A stretch of DNA of 64,000 nt from Paenilisteria portnoyi (GTDB taxonomy: Bacteria > Bacillota > Bacilli > Lactobacillales > Listeriaceae), in contig NZ_JAASTT010000005.1 in NCBI RefSeq assembly GCF_014322795.1, positions 1 to 64,000 on the forward strand, written 5' to 3'. The translations under genes were made by a program, and so were the position numbers. Shown here one piece after another: positions 26,677 through 35,325 of this stretch; the stretch's first letter is position 1; each line of letters opens with the position of its first letter. The notes beneath the pieces were generated by a model. It was not told where the DNA came from, searched no databases, and was given only the letters and a program-made list of their open reading frames with translations.

Positions 26677-28500
26677 CTATTCTTTCAAATGATATGGATA
26701 CGTTGCTACGACAACATCCTTCTTAAATAGTAATTTCGTTCGAATCAATAAACTTGTTTGATTGTGCAGTATATTTTGCCATCCTTTTTTAGGAATAAAC
26801 TGTGGTATTAGCACCGTTAATGAGTAATTATCTTGGTCTGCTTTTTGCTGAGCCGTATCAATAAACTTCATCAATGGCTCTGTAATCGAACGATATGTTG
26901 AATACAAATCCGCAATCCGAACCTCTGGATGTATCCTGTTCCATCGTTCCACGAATTCTTTTCCTTCTTGTTTATCCAAAGAAACGTGAACCGCAATAAC
27001 CGTATCCCCGATGGACTTAGCATAGCGAAGCGCTCCTTCAACTACTTTTGTTGTGTCAGATACACAAATAATAACAGCATTTCCCTCAAACGCAGGCAGA
27101 TCCATTTGCTCGTCAATTCTTAGTTGTGGCGCTAGTTTTGCGTAATGACTTCGCGTTCTATGGAAAACATAGATCATAGCAGGCATAAAGATAAACACAG
27201 GCCACACTTCACTTATTCTCGTGATGAAAAGAACCATAAGTACAGTAAACGAAATAAGTGCGCCTAAAAGGTTGGCAGATAGCTTTTTCATGTAACCTTC
27301 TGGCTTTTCTTTCACCCATTTGATAATCATACCTGTTTGAGACAGAGTGAACGGAATGAAAACACCCACAGAATATAGCGGTATGAGCGATTCTGTTTTT
27401 CCTTGGAACAAGATGATAAGTAGTATAGAACCTAATGCCAATGTAATGATACCATTAGAGTAGCCCAATCTGTCTCCTTTATCTAAATACATTCGTGGCA
27501 TATATTTATCCTTGGAGAGGTTAAAAGCAAGCATTGGAAACGCTGAAAATCCTGTGTTCGCAGCTAATACTAATATAAGTGCAGTTGTCGCTTGAATAAA
27601 ATAATAAAAGAAATTTCGACCAAATATATTTTCAGCAATTTGAGATAGTACCGTCGATTTTAATTCAGGTACTACGCCATAGAAATATGCCAGCAATGTC
27701 ACGCCAACAAAGAAGAAACCAAGAATAGACGCCATCATAATTAGCGTTCTAGAAGCATTCTTCGCCTTCGGATCCTTAAAAAGAGGAACAGCATTCGAAA
27801 TTGCCTCAATCCCCGTAAGTGATGCTGACCCCGAAGCAAAAGCTCTAAGTAGCAGAATAAGCGTTACACCTGAAACATGTGTCCCCACAGAAGCTGTCTC
27901 ATGCGAAACATCTTGTCCTAGCGCTAGCTTAACCAACCCTGTGATTATCATAACAACCATAGAAAATACAAAAAGATAAACTGGCACTGCTAAAATAGTA
28001 GCAGATTCTGTTACTCCGCGTAAATTAATGATGGTAACGATGATAACCAGTATAATCGCTAACGGCACAGTAAATTGATACAAAGATGGGATTGCTGCAA
28101 TGATGGCATCCGTTCCAGACGACACACTTACCGCAACGGTCAACATATAGTCGACTAGCAAAGATCCACCTGCAATTAGCCCAGCATTCTTCCCAATATT
28201 TTCTCTGGAGACAACGTACGCTCCGCCACCTTGTGGATAGGCATAAATAATTTGGCGATAAGATAAGCTTAGTGCAAATAAGAGCACCAACACGCATAGT
28301 GCAATGGGTAGTGAATACCACATCGCCGTGGCTCCAACAGTTATCAAAACTAGCAATATCTGCTCTGTCCCATACGCAACCGAAGATAAAGCATCCGATG
28401 ATAATACAGCTAAAGCCTTTAGTTTCCCTAATTTTTGATCTCCAGCCTCTGACGACTTAAGTGGCCTTCCAATCAGCATTCTTTTTAATGGAGATGCCAT
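26677..28500 (-). CDS. kimA: KimA-type potassium importer (APC superfamily)
   Basis: The 607-residue protein starts with a basic cytosolic segment, has 12 predicted membrane helices of the APC fold (AVLSSDALSSVAYGTEQILL and YPQGGGAYVVSRENIG are typical of the KUP/KimA group) and a C-terminal cytosolic domain of about 140 residues. KimA is a high-affinity H+/K+ symporter inhibited by c-di-AMP in related bacteria. A minus-strand TATAAT lies about 60 bp upstream. I see no ydaO-type riboswitch in the leader. The closest alternative is a generic amino-acid permease. Confidence 0.88.
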   Translation of the reverse strand: MASPLKRMLIGRPLKSSEAGDQKLGKLKALAVLSSDALSSVAYGTEQILLVLITVGATAMWYSLPIALCVLVLLFALSLSYRQIIYAYPQGGGAYVVSRENIGKNAGLIAGGSLLVDYMLTVAVSVSSGTDAIIAAIPSLYQFTVPLAIILVIIVTIINLRGVTESATILAVPVYLFVFSMVVMIITGLVKLALGQDVSHETASVGTHVSGVTLILLLRAFASGSASLTGIEAISNAVPLFKDPKAKNASRTLIMMASILGFFFVGVTLLAYFYGVVPELKSTVLSQIAENIFGRNFFYYFIQATTALILVLAANTGFSAFPMLAFNLSKDKYMPRMYLDKGDRLGYSNGIITLALGSILLIILFQGKTESLIPLYSVGVFIPFTLSQTGMIIKWVKEKPEGYMKKLSANLLGALISFTVLMVLFITRISEVWPVFIFMPAMIYVFHRTRSHYAKLAPQLRIDEQMDLPAFEGNAVIICVSDTTKVVEGALRYAKSIGDTVIAVHVSLDKQEGKEFVERWNRIHPEVRIADLYSTYRSITEPLMKFIDTAQQKADQDNYSLTVLIPQFIPKKGWQNILHNQTSLLIRTKLLFKKDVVVATYPYHLKE

Positions 28501-28821
28501 TTTACTCCCTGCCTTTTTTAACTAAATTTTTCTTCTAAAAATTCCATACGCCACATTATAACACAGCTATTTTAAAATGAAATAGCTTTTTATTTTAAAC
28601 AGTATAACTATGTTTATCTATTTAAAATCAGCTCTTCACTCCTGTAAAAATAACGGATTCAAATAAAATTTTCAAAGTAATGTATCCCCCCATTCCCTTC
28701 TTGTTCTAAGCTTGAAACCTATTTTTTATTTTTCAGAATAAAAAGACTTTAATTTAAGTATTTACAAACCACCCATTCTCTTTATATAATAGTTTTCGGC
28801 TGGTAAATTTGCTAGCCACAT
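28501..28821. promoter_or_regulatory. Divergent promoters of kimA and the tRNA cluster
   Basis: On the plus strand TTTACA (28761-28766), an 18-nt spacer and TATAAT (28785-28790) form a good promoter for the tRNA genes. On the minus strand a TATAAT near 28557 precedes kimA. An AGCTATTT/AAATAGCT hairpin followed by TTTTATTTT lies at about 28565-28597. The rest is AT-rich with no gene. Confidence 0.65.
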
Positions 28822-28893
28822 GGCCCGTTGGTCAAGCGGTTAAGACACCGCCCTTTCACGGCGGTATCACGGGTTCGATTCCCGTACGGGTCA
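28822..28893 (+). tRNA. tRNA-Glu (TTC)
   Basis: The cloverleaf has acceptor GGCCCGT/ACGGGTC, anticodon TTC in the loop of CGCCCTTTCACGGCG and a T-loop GGTTCGATTCC. CCA is not encoded. It is the first of six tRNAs. Confidence 0.96.
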
Positions 28894-28967
28894 TTTTTTT
28901 GAAATTTATATAGCAAAACACTGGTCAAAACAGAAATTATGTTATATTATGAAATAGTATCATTTAT

Positions 28968-29043
28968 GGGGGCTTAGCTCAGCTGGGAGAGCATCTGCCT
29001 TACAAGCAGAGGGTCAGCGGTTCGATCCCGTTAGCCCCCACCA
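28968..29043 (+). tRNA. tRNA-Val (TAC)
   Basis: Acceptor GGGGGCT/AGCCCCC; anticodon TAC in CTGCCTTACAAGCAG; CCA encoded at the 3' end. Confidence 0.96.
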
Positions 29044-29104
29044 TTCATCTGTAATTGTTACTAGGAAACAGTTCTCTTGGGCGGTTAAACAGTTTTTCTG
29101 TTTT

Positions 29105-29178
29105 GCCAACTTAGCTCAATCTGGTAGAGCAACTGAATCGTAATCAGTAGGTTGCGGGTTCAATTCCTGCAGTTGGCA
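29105..29178 (+). tRNA. tRNA-Thr (CGT)
   Basis: Acceptor GCCAACT/AGTTGGC; anticodon stem-loop ACTGAATCGTAATCAGT with anticodon CGT; CCA not encoded. Confidence 0.93.
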
Positions 29179-29201
29179 TTGATGATTTTGAAGTTTTATA
29201 T

Positions 29202-29285
29202 GGAGGGGTAGCGAAGTGGCTAAACGCGGCGGACTGTAAATCCGCTCCTTCGGGTTCGGCAGTTCGAATCTGCCCCCCTCCACCA
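29202..29285 (+). tRNA. tRNA-Tyr (GTA)
   Basis: Class II tRNA with a long variable arm. Acceptor GGAGGGG/CCCCTCC; anticodon GTA in GGACTGTAAATCC; CCA encoded. Confidence 0.96.
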
Positions 29286-29292
29286 TTTTTAT

Positions 29293-29367
29293 TGGGCTAT
29301 AGCCAAGCGGTAAGGCAACGGATTTTGATTCCGTCACGCGTTGGTTCGAATCCAGCTAGCCCAGCCA
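29293..29367 (+). tRNA. tRNA-Gln (TTG)
   Basis: Acceptor TGGGCTA/TAGCCCA; anticodon TTG in GGATTTTGATTCC; G discriminator; CCA encoded. Confidence 0.96.
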
Positions 29368-29373
29368 TTTTTA

Positions 29374-29446
29374 GAGCCGTTAGCTCAGTTGGTAGAGCAT
29401 CTGACTTTTAATCAGAGGGTCGATGGTTCGAGCCCATCACGGCTCA
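29374..29446 (+). tRNA. tRNA-Lys (TTT)
   Basis: Acceptor GAGCCGT/ACGGCTC; anticodon TTT in CTGACTTTTAATCAG; CCA not encoded. Last gene of the cluster, followed by a terminator. Confidence 0.96.
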
Positions 29447-29456
29447 TCAAGTAAAG

Positions 29457-29489
29457 AAAGGTAGCAGAATAAATTCTGTTACCTTTTTT
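29457..29489. terminator. Bidirectional terminator after the tRNA cluster
   Basis: AAAGGTAGCAGAAT pairs with ATTCTGTTACCTTT, with T-runs on both strands, ending the tRNA operon and the convergent membrane-protein gene. Confidence 0.9.
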
Positions 29490-29493
29490 GTGC

Positions 29494-30597
29494 TCATCTA
29501 AATAGAATACTGATTATGATAATAATACCTATAATAGCAACGATGGATAGCCATGCTATTGGTTTCGCCATGTTAATTGTCCAGCCAACACCAAAACGCT
29601 TTTCAACAAAGAGTGCAGGATCTTTATGATTGAAATAAAACACGCCCATTTTCCAATTAGCGTCATCATCTCGAATTGGTCTTGGTTCATCTTTTTGTTC
29701 CGTTTCCTCTAATTTCAATCTGCTACCGCCTTGCCCCACTCGTACCATCAAGAATATTAGACCACCGAAAATAATAACAAGCATCGTGATTACAATAGTC
29801 ATGATAACAGTTTGCGAAATGGCAAAGATAAAGGATAATTGAATAACCATAAATAAGAGAATGAGTAGCAGGCACATAATAAAATTGAATTTACTGTAGA
29901 TAAGCCTAAATAATACGCTTCTTCGCATAGAATCTGTTGGGTTATCATTATCAATAACTTGTTTGCTACGTGACATCATATAGTTGATAAATAGGAATAA
30001 CCCTAGCATGAGCAACTGCATCACCGGCATCATCATGACTGTCCGATAGCTTTTAGTAGCCATTCTTGTTACTTCATTATCAAAATTATATTGCATCGGA
30101 ATCTGGCTAGCAATTTGATTATAGTAAATAACGGTTAACCCCACTGTGATAAAAATTAGAACAAGCGGAATCAGATACCAAGCGTAAGAAATAGTTAGCT
30201 TTTGACGGTGGAATGTTGTGTCTACCATTACTATGTCCACCTTATTTTCACCCTTCTGCAAATTCTCGTGTTTCCAAGCTAAAGATGCTTTGTAAAATCG
30301 GATGTATATGAGAAATGAAATAATGAGAATCGCAAAAATAGCGATAATGAAAATTGTTGCCTGCCCATTTTCATTGGATATCATGACTAATAATACCGTA
30401 GCAATAGTCGTTACTAAAATACCAATCATGATATTCCACTGTAAGAATTGTCGCTTCATTTTGCGTAGCACCGGATCCTTTGCTGCTTTTTCCCCCACCA
30501 TTACACCAAAACTCTCGCCGCGACGTATGACATATGGTGTTACGGCTTGTAATACGATAATCACCAGCATCATCGCGATAAAAAATAATATCTCCAT
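29494..30597 (-). CDS. DUF1648/DUF5808-type membrane protein
   Basis: This 367-residue membrane protein has about eight helices. A central IPMQYNFDNEVTRM segment is typical of DUF1648 (SdpI-like) proteins, and the C-terminal NWKMGVFYFNHKDPALFVEKRFG is the DUF5808 signature. Biochemical function is unknown; related proteins accompany GntR regulators in envelope-stress or peptide-immunity loci. Its ATG overlaps the TAA of the GntR gene by 1 nt, so the two are co-translated. Confidence 0.82.
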   Translation of the reverse strand: MEILFFIAMMLVIIVLQAVTPYVIRRGESFGVMVGEKAAKDPVLRKMKRQFLQWNIMIGILVTTIATVLLVMISNENGQATIFIIAIFAILIISFLIYIRFYKASLAWKHENLQKGENKVDIVMVDTTFHRQKLTISYAWYLIPLVLIFITVGLTVIYYNQIASQIPMQYNFDNEVTRMATKSYRTVMMMPVMQLLMLGLFLFINYMMSRSKQVIDNDNPTDSMRRSVLFRLIYSKFNFIMCLLLILLFMVIQLSFIFAISQTVIMTIVITMLVIIFGGLIFLMVRVGQGGSRLKLEETEQKDEPRPIRDDDANWKMGVFYFNHKDPALFVEKRFGVGWTINMAKPIAWLSIVAIIGIIIIISILFR

Positions 30598-30989
30598 TAC
30601 TGCTCCTCCTCGGGTTCAATTTCTTCATAGATAGTTGCGCAGATTATCTCCCACTCCGTTTTGGAAACTGATCGAGAAATTGATTCTGCAATGAGCGGTC
30701 TTACTTTTCTTCTTAGTTTTTCGTAAAAGGCTTCCGTCGCTTTTTCTACACCATCAGGATGAATCACGACTCCTTTTTGGCGGTGGATTAAAATAAAGCC
30801 TTCTTGTTTCAATAATTGGTAGGCTTTATTTACTGTGTGAAAATTTATCCCAATATCGCTTGCCAGACTGCGCACAGACGGCAAATCATCGCCTGGTTTT
30901 AGCTCTTTTTTGGCAATACCTTCAATAATTTGATGCATAATCTGTGTATAAATGGGCTCCTCGGCCTGTAAATCTATTTGGAGTAGCAT
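30597..30989 (-). CDS. YtrA-type GntR-family regulator
   Basis: The 130-residue protein consists of a GntR winged helix (about 10-75; KPGDDLPSVRSLASDIGINFHTV) and a short C-terminal helical tail, the YtrA subfamily pattern lacking a large effector domain. It precedes and overlaps the membrane-protein gene. A palindrome overlapping the -10 of its promoter (31011-31029) is the likely autoregulatory operator. Confidence 0.9.
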   Translation of the reverse strand: MLLQIDLQAEEPIYTQIMHQIIEGIAKKELKPGDDLPSVRSLASDIGINFHTVNKAYQLLKQEGFILIHRQKGVVIHPDGVEKATEAFYEKLRRKVRPLIAESISRSVSKTEWEIICATIYEEIEPEEEQ

Positions 30990-31010
30990 GTACGCACCTT
31001 CTTCCTAACT

Positions 31011-31049
31011 GTTATATATATAGTATAACAACTATACGGACTAAGTCAA
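31011..31049 (-). promoter_or_regulatory. Promoter and operator of the GntR operon
   Basis: On the minus strand TTGACT (31044-31049), a 16-nt spacer and TATACT (31022-31027) form the promoter. The near-palindrome 31011-31029 with GTTATA/TATAAC ends covers the -10, as for YtrA-type repressors. Confidence 0.75.
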
Positions 31050-31167
31050 GTTATAGATTAGAGTGGTTTTTTCAGTGCGATAATGGTACTATTAATGATA
31101 GTCTACATATGGAAAACGCTAGGCTCAGTGAGGTACTTACAAATCCAGTATAGAAAGGGGACCTATC

Positions 31168-32292
31168 ATGAAAATGTCGCGCTTCAAAGAGTCCAAATTA
31201 TTTTTTTGGACGTTAGAAATCTTGGCTTTAGTGGCAATCTTATTTGTGCTTAATAAGATGAGCTTTATCTTCGCACCTGTTGGGACTGTTGTTTCTACGC
31301 TATTTCTTCCAATTATGATTGCCGGTTTTTTATTCTACCTATTCAACCCAATCGTTTTATTTTTGGAAAAAAGAAAGGTGCCGCGATTAATTAGTGTCTT
31401 AAGTATTTTTGTCGCTTTTATTGTTCTCTTAGTATTAGCTGTCGTACAACTTGGACCGATTTTAGCGGAGCAAGTCGCTTCTCTCGTAAAAGCCGCACCT
31501 CAGTATTGGGAACAATTCCAACATTGGTGGGACAATTTAGTTAAGGATAGTAATATTAAAAATATCGATATTAAAGCGGAAATGGAGAAACTAAACATCT
31601 CGATTCCGAAAATTTTAAATACGGTTGTTAACAGTTTGACTGGTAGTTTGGGCTTAATTTTTGGTTTTATCTCCAGTTTTGTCATGATTCTCGTGACTGT
31701 GCCATTTATCTTGTTTTATATGTTTAAAGATGGTCATAAGTTCATTGATTCCACCGAGAAATTTTTCCCGCAAGGTATTCGTACGGAAGCTCGTGAAATT
31801 ATCAAGGCGATGAATAAAACCATCTCTACATATATTTCAAGCCAAGCGATTGACTGTATGTTTGTTGGTATTTTTACGATGATTGGGTATTTCATTATCG
31901 GCGAACCGTATGCTTTATTGTTCGGATTAATCGCTGGTGTGACGAATATTATTCCTTATTTGGGACCGTTTATCGGGGCGGCTCCGGCTGTTATCGTTGC
32001 CCTATTTGATTCACCGCTCCAAGCAGTTCTTGTTATTGTTGTCGTAACCATCGTGCAACAAATCGATTCGAATTTGCTGTCGCCTTATATCATGGGTAAA
32101 TCGCTTGCCATCCACCCGTTAACAATCATTATTATCTTGATCGTGGCTGGTAACTTGGCAGGGATTCTTGGTATGATTTTAGGTGTGCCAACATACGCTC
32201 TTGCAAAAACACTAATTGTGAACTTAACACGACTGATAAAATTGCGACGCGAAGGAATCGAGGCTGAAAATAGCGAGAAACCTGTTGTTTAA
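31168..32292 (+). CDS. AI-2E family (PerM-type) transporter
   Basis: This 374-residue membrane protein has about eight helices, including two N-terminal pairs, an amphipathic middle region (about 100-150) and the conserved GVTNIIPYLGPFIGAAPAVIV segment near residue 265 that marks the AI-2E/PerM family. Members act as exporters or Na+/H+ antiporters; the substrate here is unknown. GGGGA precedes the ATG. It is a monocistronic plus-strand gene, divergent from the GntR operon. Confidence 0.9.
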   Translation: MKMSRFKESKLFFWTLEILALVAILFVLNKMSFIFAPVGTVVSTLFLPIMIAGFLFYLFNPIVLFLEKRKVPRLISVLSIFVAFIVLLVLAVVQLGPILAEQVASLVKAAPQYWEQFQHWWDNLVKDSNIKNIDIKAEMEKLNISIPKILNTVVNSLTGSLGLIFGFISSFVMILVTVPFILFYMFKDGHKFIDSTEKFFPQGIRTEAREIIKAMNKTISTYISSQAIDCMFVGIFTMIGYFIIGEPYALLFGLIAGVTNIIPYLGPFIGAAPAVIVALFDSPLQAVLVIVVVTIVQQIDSNLLSPYIMGKSLAIHPLTIIIILIVAGNLAGILGMILGVPTYALAKTLIVNLTRLIKLRREGIEAENSEKPVV

Positions 32293-32301
32293 TTGGAATC
32301 T

Positions 32302-32350
32302 AAAAAAGCGCTGAAATCGGAGTTATAAAAACTCAAGATCTCAGCGCTTT
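32302..32350. terminator. Terminator between AI-2E gene and the two-component module
   Basis: AAAGCGCTGA (32305-32314) pairs with TCAGCGCTTT (32341-32350). The T-run is longer on the minus strand (TTTTTT) than on the plus strand (TTT), so it serves mainly the minus-strand module but could also stop the plus-strand gene. Confidence 0.75.
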
Positions 32351-32406
32351 AGACTGTAGAAAAACTATATTTCACGCAAAACTTAGCTGTTTCTCCAAAC
32401 CTCAGC

Positions 32407-32587
32407 GTGTCGACAAATGCCCAGTTTCTAGGCAAAAGTGAGTATCGAATCAGAGCGTACTAGAGTATGTGAACATCGGAACGGAGCTTTTAACATGAAG
32501 GATTACAGGCTCACTCTGTTCTCCTGCATATTGGAGTCGTAACTCGTTTTACTTCGAACGATTCCAACAATGGGCGTTTGTCGACAC
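32407..32587. repeat. Intergenic palindromic repeat element, copy C (long form)
   Basis: The arms GTGTCGACAAATGCCCA (32407-32423) and TGGGCGTTTGTCGACAC (32571-32587) pair at all 17 positions with one G-U. The core CTAGGCAAAAGTGAGTATCG (32428-32447) matches copies A and B at 15 of 20 positions, and a later ACATCGGAACGGAGCTTTTAAC stretch matches copy A. It fills the gap between the AI-2E terminator and the histidine-kinase stop codon. Confidence 0.7.
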
Positions 32588-32602
32588 ACTGAAGCACTTT
32601 TC

Positions 32603-33487
32603 TTATTTGAAAATAACGATAAACGTTAATACTTCCTCTTTCCATTCCACTGTGAAGCTCGCTCCTAGCTTTTTCGCAAGTAAATCGATAATTGCTAGGC
32701 CTAGACCCGTGTTATTACCGCTACGGACGCGGTCAGCTGTGTAGAATCGCTCAATTAAGCGTGGAACATCCACCTCGGTTAATTGGCTCGCTTTATTAGC
32801 GAACAGCAGAGTAGCCTCCCCATTTCGCTTCGTCAGCGTTATTTGGATTGGACCTTCGCCGTGTTTTAGCATATTTGAGATGAAATTATCCACCATTCGT
32901 TGTAATGCTTTGCGGTCTGCGTTCACACGTATGTCAGATGCAATCGATAGTTCTGGCGTCATTCCTTTTTTCGAAAAATCTTCATAATAGGATGCTACTG
33001 CCTCTGTCATGAAATCAGACAGATTCACCAATTCTAATTGTAACTTTCCTTCATCACTGGATAGCTTCGATAACACAAAGAAGTTTTCGACGAGTTCGGT
33101 TAAGGTCTGAATTTTATTTTTGATGATGAGGCTGTATTTCGCGCGTTCTTCTGGCGTGAGCGTGTCGCGGTCCATGAGCTGCAAATAGCCAGATAGGGAG
33201 GTTAGCGGTGTTCTTAAATCATGGGAGACGTTTTCGATTGTCTCTCGTAATTCTTTGTTTAGCGTCTGGAATTGGCGCTCTGTTTTTGACTTTGCATCTA
33301 ATAATTCATTGACGTGAAGGAGCAGTTGCCTGATTTCGGGTGAAGCGATATCCATGGTTAGCTGTTCGTTGGACCCTCGTCTTGTCGCGATATCTTTTAT
33401 TTTTGCCGATGTGGCACGCAGTTGTTTTTTGATTAGAAATATCCAGCCGAGTAAGACTACGATTACAGCGCCTAAGAGGTAAACCAT
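32603..33487 (-). CDS. Sensor histidine kinase
   Basis: The 294-residue kinase has one N-terminal helix (VYLLGAVIVVLLGWIFLI) and no extracellular sensor domain. The DHp phosphoacceptor is in VSHDLRTPLTSLSGYL (about residue 95), and the ATP-binding domain has an N-box DNFISNMLKHG and G-box NTGLGLAIIDLLA. Such intramembrane-type kinases usually sense through the partner ABC exporter. The start at 33485-33487 follows AAGGAG by 9 nt, better than the upstream ATG at 33508. It is the last gene of the module with regulator 35729-36412. Confidence 0.9.
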   Translation of the reverse strand: MVYLLGAVIVVLLGWIFLIKKQLRATSAKIKDIATRRGSNEQLTMDIASPEIRQLLLHVNELLDAKSKTERQFQTLNKELRETIENVSHDLRTPLTSLSGYLQLMDRDTLTPEERAKYSLIIKNKIQTLTELVENFFVLSKLSSDEGKLQLELVNLSDFMTEAVASYYEDFSKKGMTPELSIASDIRVNADRKALQRMVDNFISNMLKHGEGPIQITLTKRNGEATLLFANKASQLTEVDVPRLIERFYTADRVRSGNNTGLGLAIIDLLAKKLGASFTVEWKEEVLTFIVIFK

Positions 33488-33523
33488 GCTATCCGCTCCT
33501 TCCTTCATCCCTATTCTATCATA

Positions 33524-34321
33524 CTACTTAATTTCTTTAAATCGGAATACCATCCAGCCGAGTATTGTGAAGACGGCCATGTACGCTACTCCTATTAAAA
33601 TGTTCGTCGTGATTACGTGCTGGCTGAGTGCTGATAAATCGGACATCGTGCTGATTTTGCTGAACAAGAACATGTCTTTGATGATTGTCCATTTTGGTAG
33701 GAAAACGTTGACTAGGTTCTTAATAATCGGTTCGATGAATAAAAATGCTAAGATATACGTCACAATGGCGATGCTTTCTTTTGGAATGATGATAAAGATA
33801 AAGAAACCAATCGTAATCAATGCTAGGTATAATGGGAGTTGCGCTAACATTCCGAGCAATATTGTCACAAAATCAACATGCCCTACAAAAAGTTGGGATG
33901 AGATCGCGATGGATGCTGTATACACAATTAACATTAAGGCACCAACTGCCCATCCTGTTATCAGTTTTGAAAAATAAAATGTTGTGCGGGAAACGCCTGA
34001 TACAAGTACATTTTTCGCAACTCCAGCTGAGAATTCGATGCTCCATAGGTTGGAGAAAATCGAGATGAAGGCCATGGCTAGGACGATACTAAAGGATATC
34101 ATCAGCTGCGTCATTTGAGTTCCTGTTAATGTTGCGCTAAGTAATGCTTTATCTTGCGCGGTGAGTGATTCTCCGTCTTGTGTTAAGGATATCCAATCTA
34201 CATTTAACGCTAGATAAATCAAACCCGCGACTGCTACTGCAATCACCATCAACGTGACGAAAGGCATCCACATTTTTCCTTTTGTTAAACGATAACTATC
34301 CGCTCGAATCAATCCTATCAT
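33524..34321 (-). CDS. ABC-2 type permease
   Basis: This 265-residue protein has six predicted helices in the arrangement of bacitracin/lantibiotic-type exporters (BcrB/ABC-2). It starts 4 nt inside the end of the ATPase gene, indicating translational coupling, and lies 36 nt upstream of the kinase start. It would form a peptide-detoxification or sensing complex with the ATPase at 34318-35238. Confidence 0.85.
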   Translation of the reverse strand: MIGLIRADSYRLTKGKMWMPFVTLMVIAVAVAGLIYLALNVDWISLTQDGESLTAQDKALLSATLTGTQMTQLMISFSIVLAMAFISIFSNLWSIEFSAGVAKNVLVSGVSRTTFYFSKLITGWAVGALMLIVYTASIAISSQLFVGHVDFVTILLGMLAQLPLYLALITIGFFIFIIIPKESIAIVTYILAFLFIEPIIKNLVNVFLPKWTIIKDMFLFSKISTMSDLSALSQHVITTNILIGVAYMAVFTILGWMVFRFKEIK

Positions 34322-35238
34322 TTGTCTTCCCCTCCAATTAAATCAATAAAGTATTCTTCCAAATTCGCCTCAACAACACGAAGCTCGGTAATGATAATAC
34401 CTGCGTCATACATGACCTGACTGACTTTTTCTGGTTGATCAATGTAGTCAAAAATCCGGATACTGCCGTCGCTGTGAACCTCGTATTGATGTACCTCTAG
34501 GAAACTTTCTAAATGCATCACCGCAGCCTCTTTATTTACTGTTTTAAGCACGAGATAGCGTCTGCTTTCCGACTCTAAATCCTCTTTTGACAACTCCTTT
34601 ACGAGACGACCATTATTAATGATGCCGTAGCGATTTGCGACCAGCGCCAGCTCCGTCAAAATATGACTCGAAATGAAGACTGTCGTTCCGTATGTTTCAT
34701 TCAATTTTAAGATGATGTTCCGAATTTCGATAATTCCCATTGGATCCAGGCCGTTAATCGGTTCATCTAAAATCAGGAAATCCGGATGATGTAAAATGGC
34801 AAGCGCGATACCGAGCCGTTGCTTCATCCCCATCGAGAAATTGCGATACTTTTTGCGTCCTGTATTTTCCAAGCCGACAAATTCTAACACTTCATCGATA
34901 CGTTTTTTGTCGGGAATGCCTTTTTGCAAGATATAGTAGTTCAAATTCTGATGCGCCGTTAAATTTGGATATAAAGACGGCCCTTCAATTACCGCGCCGA
35001 TCCGCGTCCGAGCCTGGCGAATATCTTTCGGGTGACTTGAGCCAAACAGCGCTACATCACCGCCGTTCGTGTGCATTAAGTCCGTTACCAGACGAATAAA
35101 AGTTGTCTTCCCAGCACCATTTTTACCAATAAAACCATAAATATCCCCCTTTTGAACCGTCATATTCACATGATCCACCGCATAATTATTCCCAAATTTT
35201 TTCGAAAGCGCTGCGGTCTCCAAAATCGTTTCTCTCAT
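34318..35238 (-). CDS. ABC transporter ATP-binding protein (BcrA type)
   Basis: The 306-residue ATPase has Walker A GKNGAGKTTF, signature FSMGMKQRLGI, Walker B LILDEPINGLDPMG and a C-terminal extension of about 90 residues typical of BcrA/lantibiotic immunity ATPases. The ATG at 35236-35238 has GGG upstream; a TTG at 35247 is the alternative. It energises the permease encoded next. The preceding 490 bp contain a large inverted repeat and a terminator-like hairpin. Confidence 0.92.
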   Translation of the reverse strand: MRETILETAALSKKFGNNYAVDHVNMTVQKGDIYGFIGKNGAGKTTFIRLVTDLMHTNGGDVALFGSSHPKDIRQARTRIGAVIEGPSLYPNLTAHQNLNYYILQKGIPDKKRIDEVLEFVGLENTGRKKYRNFSMGMKQRLGIALAILHHPDFLILDEPINGLDPMGIIEIRNIILKLNETYGTTVFISSHILTELALVANRYGIINNGRLVKELSKEDLESESRRYLVLKTVNKEAAVMHLESFLEVHQYEVHSDGSIRIFDYIDQPEKVSQVMYDAGIIITELRVVEANLEEYFIDLIGGEDK

Positions 35239-35325
35239 ATCGCCCAATCCCTTCTTTCTTTTCGATAGGTTAACTATAACAAGGATGTCTCAAGTATGTG
35301 TGAAGGGGGGCTTAAGAAAGTATTA

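Noticed and set aside
28501-28760. Possible c-di-AMP (ydaO) riboswitch upstream of kimA
   Set aside because: The leader is AT-rich and lacks the conserved GGGGA-type helices; only a promoter and a simple hairpin are visible.
29116-29337. 73-codon frame antisense to the tRNA cluster
   Set aside because: It overlaps the tRNA-Thr, Tyr and Gln genes on the opposite strand; chance open frame.
28822-29446. tRNA cluster as an integration (att) site
   Set aside because: No integrase, duplicated tRNA 3' end or mobile genes are adjacent.
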